Positions 36,529 to 45,142 of a DNA stretch of 64,000 bases are shown here, piece after piece; positions within the stretch are counted from its first letter, which is position 1, and every line of letters begins with the position of its first letter. The DNA lies in assembly GCF_049942825.1 (NCBI RefSeq), contig NZ_CP187970.1, forward strand, positions 7,316,001 through 7,380,000, given 5' to 3'. The notes under the pieces are model-generated. The model had not been told where the DNA came from, did not search any database, and worked only from the letters and a program-made list of their open reading frames with translations. This DNA comes from Paenibacillus_G sp049942825. GTDB taxonomy: Bacteria > Bacillota > Bacilli > Paenibacillales > NBRC-103111. The position numbers and the translations under genes were made by a program.

Positions 36529-37623
36529 TTATGGAGTTAAGGTTCCAGCCTTAACTCGTACTGTTTCTTGTGAAAAGCTGACAAAATCCACTAATACATT
36601 GCTTGTCTTGTAACCGCAGCTTTCCGAAGTAGTACTTGCCGTTTGTAATTGTTCCGTTCCCGAAGTCGTTCCGACTTTTACATTGCTCCACTTTACATTA
36701 TTAAGGTAACTTCCAGTCGCTAAATTTTCCGAGTGTTTAGTTGGATCCGGATCAAAATCTTGACCAATCGAGGTTACTCTTTTCACTTTCATGTTTGCTC
36801 CATTCGTTGTAAACCCTTTACTTGGATCGACGCTATAAACAGCGGTAGCACTTAAATAAGTGTTGTCCTTTTTGTATCCTTCCACATTAAGGACCGCTTG
36901 ATTGTTTGCAGGGACGTAAAATTTCATAAACACGGTTTGTCCCATTTTAAAATTCCCAATAGTACCGGAGCTGTAATTCATCCCCAGAGTACTCATAGCC
37001 CATGTTTCTTCTGTAGCTGTTACCGGAGCTACTCCATCTCCCCAGTTAAACATTAACCCAGCATCAACTTGTTGATTGCCGTTAATGGCCCCGGTATAAA
37101 TGTGTGCTGCTTCATTAGGGTATTTATTGATGACGATCTCACTATTCTTGATGGGTAAGTAAATATTAGCCGTTAGTCTCGATTTACCGGTTGATGAAAC
37201 CACTTTACGATAGGGTCCGGAACTGGCGCTGACACAACTGGCTGCCGGGTTAGTGTATGCAAGTGTCTCAACTACTCCAGACTTTTTCACTGCAGTTTGA
37301 GTTTCATTCGCATTCGCATTTTTCTTCAACTTGCCGTTTGTGTCCAGCTTGTCTTTATTTTGCTTTTTGAATTCTTCAATTAACTCCACGCGATTTGCTG
37401 TAAAGCTGCCATCCAGATCAAATAGATAGACATTTTCTCTATCCTCAGGGTCTAGATTTTTCATTACTTCCTTTAGTTTATCTTTTTGATCTTTTGATAA
37501 TCTCTCATCAATAAATCCCACTGTATCCTTATTTGCTTGTGCACTACTGATGGGAATATTGGCGAGTGTGGCCGTAAACAGAGTTGCTGCAACCATTGAA
37601 TAAAGATATTTCTTCATCTTCAT
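36529..37623 (-). CDS. Secreted protein of unknown function
   Basis: A protein of 364 residues starting at 37623 (MKMKKYLYSMVAATLFT), where GGAGG lies upstream. A signal peptide ends near SSAQA. The N-terminal part of the mature protein (residues 30-100) is charged and probably helical. The C-terminal 230 residues look beta-rich (AAHIYTGAINGNQQVDAGLMFNWGDG, GQTVFMKFYVPANNQAVLNVEGYK) and may form a jelly-roll-like module, vaguely like Bacillus YrpD proteins. Two cysteines (in ASCVSAS and ESCGYK) could form a disulfide. A GAGTTAAGG / CCTTAACTC inverted repeat overlaps the last codons. Confidence 0.75.
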   Translation of the reverse strand: MKMKKYLYSMVAATLFTATLANIPISSAQANKDTVGFIDERLSKDQKDKLKEVMKNLDPEDRENVYLFDLDGSFTANRVELIEEFKKQNKDKLDTNGKLKKNANANETQTAVKKSGVVETLAYTNPAASCVSASSGPYRKVVSSTGKSRLTANIYLPIKNSEIVINKYPNEAAHIYTGAINGNQQVDAGLMFNWGDGVAPVTATEETWAMSTLGMNYSSGTIGNFKMGQTVFMKFYVPANNQAVLNVEGYKKDNTYLSATAVYSVDPSKGFTTNGANMKVKRVTSIGQDFDPDPTKHSENLATGSYLNNVKWSNVKVGTTSGTEQLQTASTTSESCGYKTSNVLVDFVSFSQETVRVKAGTLTP

Positions 37624-37911
37624 AATTAAACCTCCGTTATTATAAGTCTGGATTTTCCACAGTCTACTTGTCTGAAACCACGCTAAGAACAAGTTTCTTC
37701 GTTTGTGTTGAGAATCATAGAAGCCCCCTTCCTTGGTAAGACTATTTCTTTCGTTGTCGCTGCAGGGTTACTTTAACAAAGACCTATTCTTGGAACTAGG
37801 CTATATTTTTTCCCCCTAAAGCAAAAAAAGGAGGTAAATTTCTTCTCCCCCTTGAGTTCGATCTACGAGGTTGTTTTTCATCAGTCAATCCTATAAAATC
37901 TGGAACCTTAA

Positions 37912-37920
37912 TGATATAAT
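37912..37920 (+). promoter_or_regulatory. Possible extended -10 promoter for the hybrid histidine kinase
   Basis: TGATATAAT is an extended -10 element about 126 bases before the kinase start; no good -35 is seen. Nothing else is clear in the divergent gap 37624-38046. Confidence 0.35.
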
Positions 37921-38046
37921 TGCCAAGGGAATTTACCATCGCCCCAATAGTTACCATTCCATAACCGCTTTGCATGCTAATAAAACCCTATTCTTTGCAT
38001 GGAACAACATCAACAGATACCACAGATGGGATCGGAGGAAATTGAC

Positions 38047-40575
38047 ATGCTCAAGGCTTTATGCAAACTATTGCTATTCATTTTTATCACTTATATACTG
38101 GCCTACGGGCAGTTGGCCTGGACTAATCATGAAAAATCACATGGGGAACTTATACAGTTAAATAAGTGGGAATTTATGACGGGGGATTCTCTTGATCCGT
38201 CCGATAGAAAAAGCTTCAAAGACTTATCTTTATTACCAGGGGTTGCGGAAGATAACTCCATATACTGGGTCACAACAAAAATTCCGGATGCTGCATTCCG
38301 TGATCCCTCATTATACATACTTATCTTTGGAAAATATGAAGTATATCTTGAAGATACTCTTATCTATCGATATGGGGTCATAGATCCTACTAAAGAGAGT
38401 TCTTTTTATAGCACCCCCCCACGCTTGATCTCCTTGCCGGAGGACGCAGGCGGGAAAACCATGACTATTCGGGTACAGTCCCTTAGGGATCCCATTGGCC
38501 CTCGTGGATCCGTTTGGTTAGGCGAATCTTCAAATATTATTCTTCATGTGATCAAACAAGAAAGTCTTCAAATTCAATTGAGCATGTTTTATTTGTTTAT
38601 CGGACTTATCTCCCTTATTCTGTTCCTGCGTTTGAAAAACCAACGAATTCTCCTGTCCTTCACTTGGGTTTCTTTTTGTGTTGGAGTTTATTTGCTGGCA
38701 AGAACAAGCTCTAAAGATTTTTTCTTTGATCATCCCTCTCTATGGGCTTTTATAGAATGTATCTCGCTATCGCTTATGGTGGCCGGCTTTCTTCATTTTC
38801 TTAGCCATGTGATCCATCCCTACAAGTCTAAACTTGTCCACTACAGTTCATTCGGGTGTGTCGGATTTACAATTGTAATCGCTTTACTGATCTTATTTAC
38901 AAATGCATCCTTGAAGCTTGTTTTCACCAGCCTGCAAATTGTAGTCTTTGCTGGAGCCATATTAACTACCGTATCTCTTCTTCAGAATGCACAATATCAT
39001 CGAAATGTGCCAAAAAATCTATACATGGCTATATCACTGCTTGCTTTCTGTGCTATTCATGATACGCTTTCCCACTCCTTATTTTGGAACATTCAACCTC
39101 GGTTGTTTTTACCAGGTCTTCTTATGTTTTTGTTGATACTGATGTTCGTTCTCTATCAGAAGCTTTCGAATCAGTGGGAAGAATATATCCACGATCTGGA
39201 AAGCAAGAATGCTGCCCTAAATCAGCTGAATCAATTTAAGAATCAAGTGCTCACCAACACCTCCCACGAACTCAGAACTCCTTTACATGGGATTATAGGT
39301 TTGGCTCAGGTGTTACTAAGTCAGGTTGAGGCAAGTCAGCGAAGAAACCTTGAATTGATCATCAAAAGCGGAAAGCGGCTTAGTCACCTAATAAACGACA
39401 TTTTAGATATAAACGGTTTGGAACAAGATCAGTTTCATCTCCAGCCAAGCCCATTTCATCTTCGCACCACAGTAGACCATATTTTTCAGCTGCTTGAGCC
39501 TATCAAGAAAAATGGAGTAGTTTTTATAAACCATGTGCCCGATATATGCATTATCGCGGATGAAAATAGGATGCTTCAAATCCTATCCAATCTAATTGGC
39601 AATGCAGCCAAATTCACCGTGTATGGCTCCATTCGAGTAACGGCTGAGCTTAACAAAGAATCTAAGGATCAGCTTTTATTGAAAGTAGAGGATACAGGGC
39701 CCGGGATCTCACCGGAACAACTGCAATACATTTTTAAAGAATTCTATGTACCGACATCCATCATAATGGATGACAATAAGATGGTGGGCAGCGGGCTTGG
39801 CTTAGCCATTACGAAGAGGCTGATCGAAGTCCAAGGCGGGTCTATCACCGCCCAATCTACGATCGGCGTCGGAACCACATTTACCTGCGAATTGCCTATA
39901 CCCATAGTTGAAGATTCCACATCCCAAAGCGAAAATCTGGATTTCCCGTATACACCCCCCGCTTATTTCACCGAAATACCAAAGTATAAAGCTTCACTGC
40001 TTATTGTTGACGACGAGAATATTAACCAGCTGGTAATCCAAGGTGCACTCCAATCCATTGATCAATGGGATTTGCATTTTGCTTCCACTGCCGAACAAGC
40101 ATTAAGCATGGCCCATGCGATCCAACCGGATTTAATTATTCTTGACATCATGCTGCCTGATCTCAATGGGTTTGAGTTGTGTAGACAACTTCGTGAGAAT
40201 CCTCCTGTTGAAGATATGAAGATTCTCATTTTAACTGCACGAGGGTTTCAAGATGCCCATAAAGGCTACGAAGCGGGAGCCGATGAGTATTTGCAGAAAC
40301 CTGCCGATCCTGTAGAACTCGTGTATCGAATTAGTGCCCATCTTCAAGCGAGATGGTTCCTTCGTAAACAGAAACATAGTGTACTGACCGAGAGACAAAT
40401 AAAATTCCTAGAACTTGCTTACCAGCACCCGCAATCATGTAAAGAAGAATTAGCGGATATGATGTTCATCAAGTATGAGACCCTAAAAAAGGATGTATTG
40501 AAGATTAATCAGCATTTCAATTCTCGTACCTATATGGAAGCCGCACTGCAAGCGAAGAAGCAGAATTTCATTTAA
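38047..40575 (+). CDS. Hybrid sensor histidine kinase / response regulator
   Basis: A membrane kinase of 842 residues. The start at 38047 (MLKALCKLL) follows GGAGGAA; an upstream in-frame ATG has no ribosome site. An N-terminal helix anchors an extracytoplasmic beta-rich sensor (about residues 30-185), followed by seven or so membrane helices, the 7TMR-DISM layout. Then come HisKA with H in NTSHELRTPLHGI, HATPase_c with NLIGNAAKF, DTGPGIS and GSGLGLAI, and a receiver domain with D in LIILDIMLPDLNG. The last 65 residues (LTERQIKFLELA...KEELADMMFIKYETLKKDVLKIN) resemble a DNA-binding helix-turn-helix. It lies between two secreted-protein genes, so envelope control is plausible. Confidence 0.88.
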   Translation: MLKALCKLLLFIFITYILAYGQLAWTNHEKSHGELIQLNKWEFMTGDSLDPSDRKSFKDLSLLPGVAEDNSIYWVTTKIPDAAFRDPSLYILIFGKYEVYLEDTLIYRYGVIDPTKESSFYSTPPRLISLPEDAGGKTMTIRVQSLRDPIGPRGSVWLGESSNIILHVIKQESLQIQLSMFYLFIGLISLILFLRLKNQRILLSFTWVSFCVGVYLLARTSSKDFFFDHPSLWAFIECISLSLMVAGFLHFLSHVIHPYKSKLVHYSSFGCVGFTIVIALLILFTNASLKLVFTSLQIVVFAGAILTTVSLLQNAQYHRNVPKNLYMAISLLAFCAIHDTLSHSLFWNIQPRLFLPGLLMFLLILMFVLYQKLSNQWEEYIHDLESKNAALNQLNQFKNQVLTNTSHELRTPLHGIIGLAQVLLSQVEASQRRNLELIIKSGKRLSHLINDILDINGLEQDQFHLQPSPFHLRTTVDHIFQLLEPIKKNGVVFINHVPDICIIADENRMLQILSNLIGNAAKFTVYGSIRVTAELNKESKDQLLLKVEDTGPGISPEQLQYIFKEFYVPTSIIMDDNKMVGSGLGLAITKRLIEVQGGSITAQSTIGVGTTFTCELPIPIVEDSTSQSENLDFPYTPPAYFTEIPKYKASLLIVDDENINQLVIQGALQSIDQWDLHFASTAEQALSMAHAIQPDLIILDIMLPDLNGFELCRQLRENPPVEDMKILILTARGFQDAHKGYEAGADEYLQKPADPVELVYRISAHLQARWFLRKQKHSVLTERQIKFLELAYQHPQSCKEELADMMFIKYETLKKDVLKINQHFNSRTYMEAALQAKKQNFI

Positions 40576-40609
40576 TCTATCGATTGAACTCGATTAAACT
40601 CTATATGTA

Positions 40610-40679
40610 AAGCGCCTCCTTGATGGTCTCGGTTTCGAACTGCAGACACTCCCATCCATAGCGAGGCGCTTCTTTTTTT
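40610..40679 (+). terminator. Rho-independent terminator with a long loop
   Basis: AAGCGCCTC and GAGGCGCTT pair across about 42 bases, followed by CTTTTTTT, just after the hybrid kinase gene. Confidence 0.75.
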
Positions 40680-40710
40680 GGTTGCATGTAATGCCTATAA
40701 AATACAGGGT

Positions 40711-40745
40711 AAAAAATTTCCCCTCCCCTAACAAGAGGGGGGAAA
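40711..40745 (-). terminator. Hairpin with minus-strand T tract
   Basis: TTTCCCCTC and GAGGGGGGAAA flank a short loop; the minus strand ends in ATTTTTT. No minus-strand gene feeds it, so it may protect the region from antisense transcription or be incidental. Confidence 0.35.
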
Positions 40746-40850
40746 AAAGGTAGTCTAGCACCCACATGAAAGATTCGATACTTTTACCATGTAATTCTCC
40801 TATCAGTCCTCTCAGGAAGGGAGTGAATGGATGAAGTAACAGTACACGTT

Positions 40851-40895
40851 AACTACCTCTAAGAATGAGATGGATCTCAAGTAGCTCAGGTAGTT
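40851..40895 (+). promoter_or_regulatory. Leader hairpin upstream of the VanY-type gene
   Basis: AACTACCT and AGGTAGTT enclose an inner GAGAT-GG-ATCTC hairpin, giving a two-tier stem 60 bases before the start of the peptidase gene. It could be an RNA control element or an operator. No known riboswitch is recognised. Confidence 0.4.
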
Positions 40896-40953
40896 GAAAA
40901 GAAAGTAGATTCATATGAAATTCTTTGAACAAAAATTAGTAGGAGGCAAAATT

Positions 40954-41919
40954 ATGTTATCGAAGAAAACAGGCATGATCACACTGTCACTCTCCCTGGC
41001 CCTATCGGCGTCCCTGATTTGGAGTCCTGCCCAAACGGCAAGCGCGGCTACTTGCTCTGACGTTTTGACGCCTATGACGGACCCCCTGGCGCTGAAAATG
41101 GAGAACGGACAAACTGTCATTTGGGAGGGTGTTAAACCCGAATTAATTGCTGCCCGCGACCGTTATGTCAGTCTAATCAAAGCCAAAGGTTGGACGATTA
41201 CCTATAATTCCGCTTACCGGCCCTACCAATATCAAAAACATTTGTATGAAGTTGTTCAAAATAAGAGTGTCTGCCAAGCGGAGATGACGAAGCATGGATT
41301 AGGCACACTGGTCGCCGCCCCTTCTTATACAGCGCCTCATACCGCTGGAATTGCCTTTGATGCCACAGTCAAGGACGCAAGCGGAAGAGCATTAAACAGC
41401 ATGACTTCTGTAAGCAGTGCGCTCAGCGATCTTGCCAAACAAGCTGGTTTATATTTCCCTCATCCTACTTCAGATGGGGTGCACCATCAGCTCTCCGGAG
41501 ATACCACAAGCACCGTATTAAAGGTGGGCAGCACGGGGCCACAGGTTGTGACCTTGCAAACCAACCTCAACCGGGTTGGATACACTGTTAGTACAGATGG
41601 TGTTTTTGGAACCGGCACAGAAACAATAGTGAAACAATTTCAAGCCGCTCACGGACTGACTGCTGATGGAATCGTTGGTTCGGCAACAGCGAGTAAGTTG
41701 AGCGCATTAGCAAGCACTACCACCGTCTTGCGCGTTGGAAGCTCCGGTGATGAAGTCAAGGTACTACAACGCCTCTTAACCAAGAAGGGATATTCTGCAA
41801 CAGCAGATGGTGTATTCGGAAGTGGCACGGAGAGCACTGTAAAACGATTCCAAGCCGCTAACAGCTTAACCGCTGATGGAATTGTAGGCTCTGCAACTTG
41901 GAGTAAATTACGTTCATAA
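40954..41919 (+). CDS. Secreted VanY-type D,D-carboxypeptidase with two peptidoglycan-binding domains
   Basis: A protein of 321 residues starting at 40954 (MLSKKTGMITLSL), directly after AGGAGG; an upstream ATG in frame lacks this. A signal peptide ends near ASAA. Residues 35-190 form a VanY-like peptidase: NSAYRPYQYQKHLYE, the zinc region PHTAGIAFDATV and DGVHHQL. Two PG_binding_1 repeats follow, each with LRVGSSG- or LKVGSTG-like starts and (S/T)VK(R/Q)FQAA...LTADGIVGSAT. It trims D-Ala-D-Ala ends or related bonds in the cell wall. Confidence 0.88.
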   Translation: MLSKKTGMITLSLSLALSASLIWSPAQTASAATCSDVLTPMTDPLALKMENGQTVIWEGVKPELIAARDRYVSLIKAKGWTITYNSAYRPYQYQKHLYEVVQNKSVCQAEMTKHGLGTLVAAPSYTAPHTAGIAFDATVKDASGRALNSMTSVSSALSDLAKQAGLYFPHPTSDGVHHQLSGDTTSTVLKVGSTGPQVVTLQTNLNRVGYTVSTDGVFGTGTETIVKQFQAAHGLTADGIVGSATASKLSALASTTTVLRVGSSGDEVKVLQRLLTKKGYSATADGVFGSGTESTVKRFQAANSLTADGIVGSATWSKLRS

Positions 41920-41928
41920 CACTAACCA

Positions 41929-41961
41929 ACAGGGAGGGCTCAGCCCCTCCCTGTTCTTTTG
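41929..41961 (+). terminator. Rho-independent terminator
   Basis: ACAGGGAGGG and CCCCTCCCTGT form a strong stem followed by TCTTTTG after the peptidase gene. Confidence 0.85.
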
Positions 41962-42333
41962 TTACAACCTATTTTGTAATGTATAGCGTGCAGTGGAAGA
42001 TATCGTTATGACAGCTCGAGATTGGCGCTGGGGCTGAGCTGCAGTCCCCCCTCGGCCGCTCGTCACCGTCACCCCTCTCCACCACAAGAGTCTCGACAGA
42101 TGCAGCAAGCCTTCGTACATGGTCCGACCCTTTTTCGCCGTATGGATGTACAGTGCATGATCGCTCCCGCAGACCGCCACGCAGGCTCCCGCCAATGGAT
42201 CTATTGTCAGGCTGCCGGATGATCCATCCGACAAGATGCCCTGCTCTATTAGTTCTTTTCGGGTATGTAACCACCGCTCTTCGATCTTCGCGGCCAGGAA
42301 CCCCCGGAACGGGTCCTCCCACGGCAGGACAAT
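41962..42333 (-). pseudogene. Remnant of an unrecognised gene
   Basis: On the minus strand one frame reads like real protein for over 120 codons (PWEDPFRGFLAAKIEERW, TIDPLAGACVAVCGSDHAL, AKKGRTMYEGLLHLSRLLWW) but begins right after an in-frame TAG, with no ATG and no ribosome site. The codon bias and residue mix differ from shadow frames. It is probably the 3' part of a lost gene; the family is not recognised. An intact gene with an unusual start cannot be excluded. Confidence 0.4.
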
Positions 42334-42430
42334 CTACTGCCGGCGCTGCCACAAACACATAGCCCCTTACTGTGTAATCGGCTTCTCCTTTCCTATGAAA
42401 ACTACTATTTTGTAATAAACTAGATTTTCA

Positions 42431-42463
42431 TACTAGCTTTTTTGCTAGTAACTGTAATATAAT
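42431..42463 (+). promoter_or_regulatory. Promoter with palindrome for the lipoprotein gene
   Basis: TACTAGC-tttttt-GCTAGTA (42431-42450) is a perfect inverted repeat ending seven bases before TATAAT (42458-42463). It overlaps the place of the -35 box, which is not consensus, so an activator or repressor site is likely. Confidence 0.5.
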
Positions 42464-42511
42464 CGTTCGTGCTGTATACAACTGGGAATTTGGAGAGGAG
42501 AAACAAACAAG

Positions 42512-43573
42512 ATGAAACGAAAGTATGGAACATGGACACTGGTTACCCTGCTCGGCACGTCGCTTCTGGTGAGCGGCTGCGGCAAGGAAGTATCTCCCAA
42601 GCAAGCGCTAGAGACCGCATATGCCAATGCGAGTAATATGAAATCGACGGATTTTGATCTATCGATGAGCATGAGCCTCGACATGCCGCAGGACGTATTG
42701 GACAATGACCCGGGGATGGCCGCGGTCGCGAATATGCTCAAGAACCTTGAGGTGAAAGCCAAAGGTACATACCAGATGGAGCCGATGCAGGCGGAAATGA
42801 CCGTGGAGGCGCACCTGAAGGGTGATATGCAGATGAACATCAGCCTGCCTCTTGTCATGACCCAGGAGAAGATGTGGGTCAAGGTGCCGAACATCCCGAT
42901 GCTGCCGATCCCTAAGGATGTCGTCGGCAAATTCATCGAGGTGGACATGAAGGAGCTCAGCGAGCAGTCCGGTGGTACCTTCAACGCCGATGCGGCTAAC
43001 ATCCAGAAGCAGCAGCAGCTGGGGCAGGACATCATGAAGGTGGTTGTCACCAGCTTCGACGAGAATACCTTCCTCTCGAAGGTCGACGCGAAGGCCTACA
43101 AGCTGGCGGATCAGAGCCAGCCGAAGCAGGTCGTCAAATTTGCCGTAACGAACGAGAATCTGGATGCGGCCGTCAACACGGTCATCGAGAAGGTCGCCCC
43201 CCAGGTGCTTGACCTGCTGGCGAGCGACAAGTATGCAGGCGTGGCCCAGCTGACGAAGGAGGAGGTCGAAGAGGCGAAGAAAGAGCTCGCCGCCCAAGAT
43301 AAATCCGAGCTCAAGCAGGGTCTCGAGGAGATGAAAAAGGAGCTGCAGATCAACGAGTTCAGCGTCATTACCGGCCTCGACAAGAAGGACTTCCCTGCTC
43401 TGATGGAAGTGAATGCGGATGTCGGCTTCACGCAGGACGACCAGCCGATCAAGGCCGGCATCAAGGCCACAACTACCTATTCCCGCATTAACGAGCCGGC
43501 GGAGTTCAAGCTCGGCATTCCGAAGGACACGATCAGTCTCGAAGAGTTCGGCAGCAAAATGAACGGTTACTAA
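42512..43573 (+). CDS. Lipoprotein of unknown function
   Basis: A 353-residue lipoprotein. The signal peptide ends in LLVSGC, with the lipidated Cys at residue 23. The mature part alternates short strands with two KxE-rich helices, and repeats such as MEPMQAEMTVEAHLKGDMQMNISLPLVM recall LolA/LppX-like beta folds that bind lipid or hydrophobic ligands. AGAGGAG precedes the ATG. It stands as a single-gene unit between its promoter and a strong terminator. Ligand and role are unknown. Confidence 0.85.
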   Translation: MKRKYGTWTLVTLLGTSLLVSGCGKEVSPKQALETAYANASNMKSTDFDLSMSMSLDMPQDVLDNDPGMAAVANMLKNLEVKAKGTYQMEPMQAEMTVEAHLKGDMQMNISLPLVMTQEKMWVKVPNIPMLPIPKDVVGKFIEVDMKELSEQSGGTFNADAANIQKQQQLGQDIMKVVVTSFDENTFLSKVDAKAYKLADQSQPKQVVKFAVTNENLDAAVNTVIEKVAPQVLDLLASDKYAGVAQLTKEEVEEAKKELAAQDKSELKQGLEEMKKELQINEFSVITGLDKKDFPALMEVNADVGFTQDDQPIKAGIKATTTYSRINEPAEFKLGIPKDTISLEEFGSKMNGY

Positions 43574-43581
43574 GCCAAGAG

Positions 43582-43629
43582 AAAAGCCAGGTTCCGCCGC
43601 TGAGTGCGGTGAGCCTGGCTTTGGTTTTG
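43582..43629 (+). terminator. Rho-independent terminator
   Basis: AAAGCCAGG and CCTGGCTTT pair around an inner CCGC...GCGG stem, followed by GGTTTTG, just after the lipoprotein gene. Confidence 0.85.
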
Positions 43630-43652
43630 ATGCTCTTTCACTGCTGATTATT

Positions 43653-43681
43653 CTGACGAAACTTCCAACTTATGCTATAAT
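43653..43681 (+). promoter_or_regulatory. Sigma-A promoter of the small toxin gene
   Basis: CTGACG, 17 bases and TATAAT lie about 66 bases before the toxin ATG. Confidence 0.65.
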
Positions 43682-43746
43682 CCATGTACACAATAGAATC
43701 GGCTTGAGAGGGCGGTCGGCTAATCTCCCGGAAGGGAGGTGAGGCC

Positions 43747-43830
43747 ATGGAGGTTAAAGATGCACTGACGCTGATGTTCATGTTCGGCATGTTCATTCTG
43801 TCGCTGCTGACTTATCTGAAAAAGAAATAG
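43747..43830 (+). CDS. Putative holin-like type I toxin, 27 residues
   Basis: The peptide MEVKDALTLMFMFGMFILSL is followed by LTYLKKK. It has a short polar start, one hydrophobic helix and a basic tail, the layout of the Firmicute holin-like toxin family. GGGAGG lies seven bases before the ATG. The terminator overlaps its stop codon. Such toxins are normally silenced by an antisense RNA overlapping the 3' end; I cannot locate that promoter with confidence. It would act at the membrane. Confidence 0.75.
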   Translation: MEVKDALTLMFMFGMFILSLLTYLKKK

Positions 43831-43866
43831 ACCGCCCTCCACCAAAAGGTCGCGGTCTATTTCTGT
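43825..43866. terminator. Terminator overlapping the toxin stop codon
   Basis: A perfect 11-base-pair stem AAATAGACCGC / GCGGTCTATTT includes the TAG stop. It could end the toxin mRNA and also serve as the pairing region with an antisense RNA. Confidence 0.7.
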
Positions 43867-43917
43867 CGCATTACCTGAATGAAGCCACCGCCCTTAAAAG
43901 CGGCTGTTGTGTTGAGT

Positions 43918-43945
43918 AAGGAGCCGGTTGCCGCCGGCTCCTTTT
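43918..43945 (+). terminator. Second hairpin with T run
   Basis: AAGGAGCCGG and CCGGCTCCTTTT form a strong stem 88 bases beyond the toxin gene; it may be a backup terminator. Confidence 0.6.
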
Positions 43946-44004
43946 CACATTGTAAGCATCTCTTGCTTTTACTATACCATATCTTTCTTGAGCATGGGAA
44001 GGGA

Positions 44005-44737
44005 CTACACCAACCTTAGATACAAGTCAAAAGTCTGATCCAAGATCGCAGCCACAAGGACGGTAAACTTGGTAATATCCCCAGTCGTATGGGCTTCATC
44101 CAAAGCCGAATAATACTCAGCCCTGACTCCTTTTCGATAACGATAGGTGGGTAACCATTCTTCATCAGCTCAAAGTTTAAAAGCAGCCTCGCCGTTCTTC
44201 CGTTCCCATCAATAAATGGGTGGATCTTCGCAAAATCACTATGAACCCTTGCCGCCCTCTCTACAGGATGGAGCTGCTTCCCTTCGCCTTCATACCACTT
44301 GATGAGCTGCTCCATTTGAATAGGGACCTGTGCCATGTCAGGCGGTATGTGTGTGGCACCGCTGGTCAGGACATTCTGCTTCCGGTATGCCCCGGCATGT
44401 TCATCTTGAATCCCCTTGAGAATCAGCCGATGGATACTCTTGATCTGCCACTCGGACAGCGGCTCCTGTCTGCCCACGATCTCCTCGACATAAAGAATTG
44501 CTTCCTTATGGTTAATAGCCTCCAGATGTTCATGAATGGTTTCCCCCCTACGGTAATTCCCTCAAGAACAACCTTCGTCTCGGATAAGGTTAACGTATTG
44601 CCTTCGATTGCATTGGAGTGATACGTCCAGTTGACGATAAGATGCTCCCGAATACTCCGGAAGGTATGAACCGGCAGCGGCCGCCTTTGGTCCAATAACA
44701 ACTTCTTGGTATCGATGGCTTCGAACATGAACATCAC
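44005..44737 (-). pseudogene. Fic-family gene broken by two frameshifts
   Basis: Minus-strand reading gives a Fic/DOC protein in three frames. The first frame reads YHSNAIEGNTLTLSET...ITVGGK, then one base is missing after GGGGGGAAA (about 44545). The next frame continues with HEHLEAINHKEA and carries the Fic active site HPFIDGNGRTARLL. A second one-base loss after EKES (about 44130) shifts into AEYYSALDEAHTTGDITKF and a TAG stop. The protein would adenylylate targets if intact, with an SNAIEGN-type inhibitory or recognition motif at the start. Sequencing error is possible. Confidence 0.75.
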
Positions 44738-45075
44738 TCCACTAAGTGCGGTTTAACCCTATTATACTACATCCATTGGATATACAGGAAAAAAGGGCCT
44801 CTTGCCCTCCTCTCACCCCCCAACCACCGCTCGCTCCGCAGCTCCAGAGCCGGGCCGCGGAAGGCCGCGAAAGAGGGCGTGGTGCAAGCCGGTTACCTGG
44901 GCAGGAATCCAGGCCGGACGCGGGGAAACACGGCGTGCAGCAGGCGGAAGCTTCTTTGGTCTGAGAACGACGGGTGCCGATTTTACCCGGACTTCATATC
45001 TGGAGGAGGTGTGACAAAAAAATCAGACAGTCGTGTGAGACCAGAGATATACCCCTTGGCATGCCTGCTTACAAC
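44738..45075. other. Intergenic stretch without a gene
   Basis: A TATAAT on the minus strand (44761-44766) may start the Fic gene. The GC-rich part 44800-45010 shows no convincing coding frame, known riboswitch or repeat. Confidence 0.4.
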
Positions 45076-45120
45076 AAAGGCCCGGACAGCCTGCGCCTGA
45101 GCGCAAGCCGTCCGGGCTTT
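45076..45120 (-). terminator. Terminator-like hairpin after the SLH gene
   Basis: AAAGCCCGGAC and GTCCGGGCCTTT (minus strand) form a long stem with an inner GC-rich loop, 23 bases beyond the SLH gene stop; the T run is short. Confidence 0.65.
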
Positions 45121-45142
45121 CGACTTCCCGATCATCCCTATG

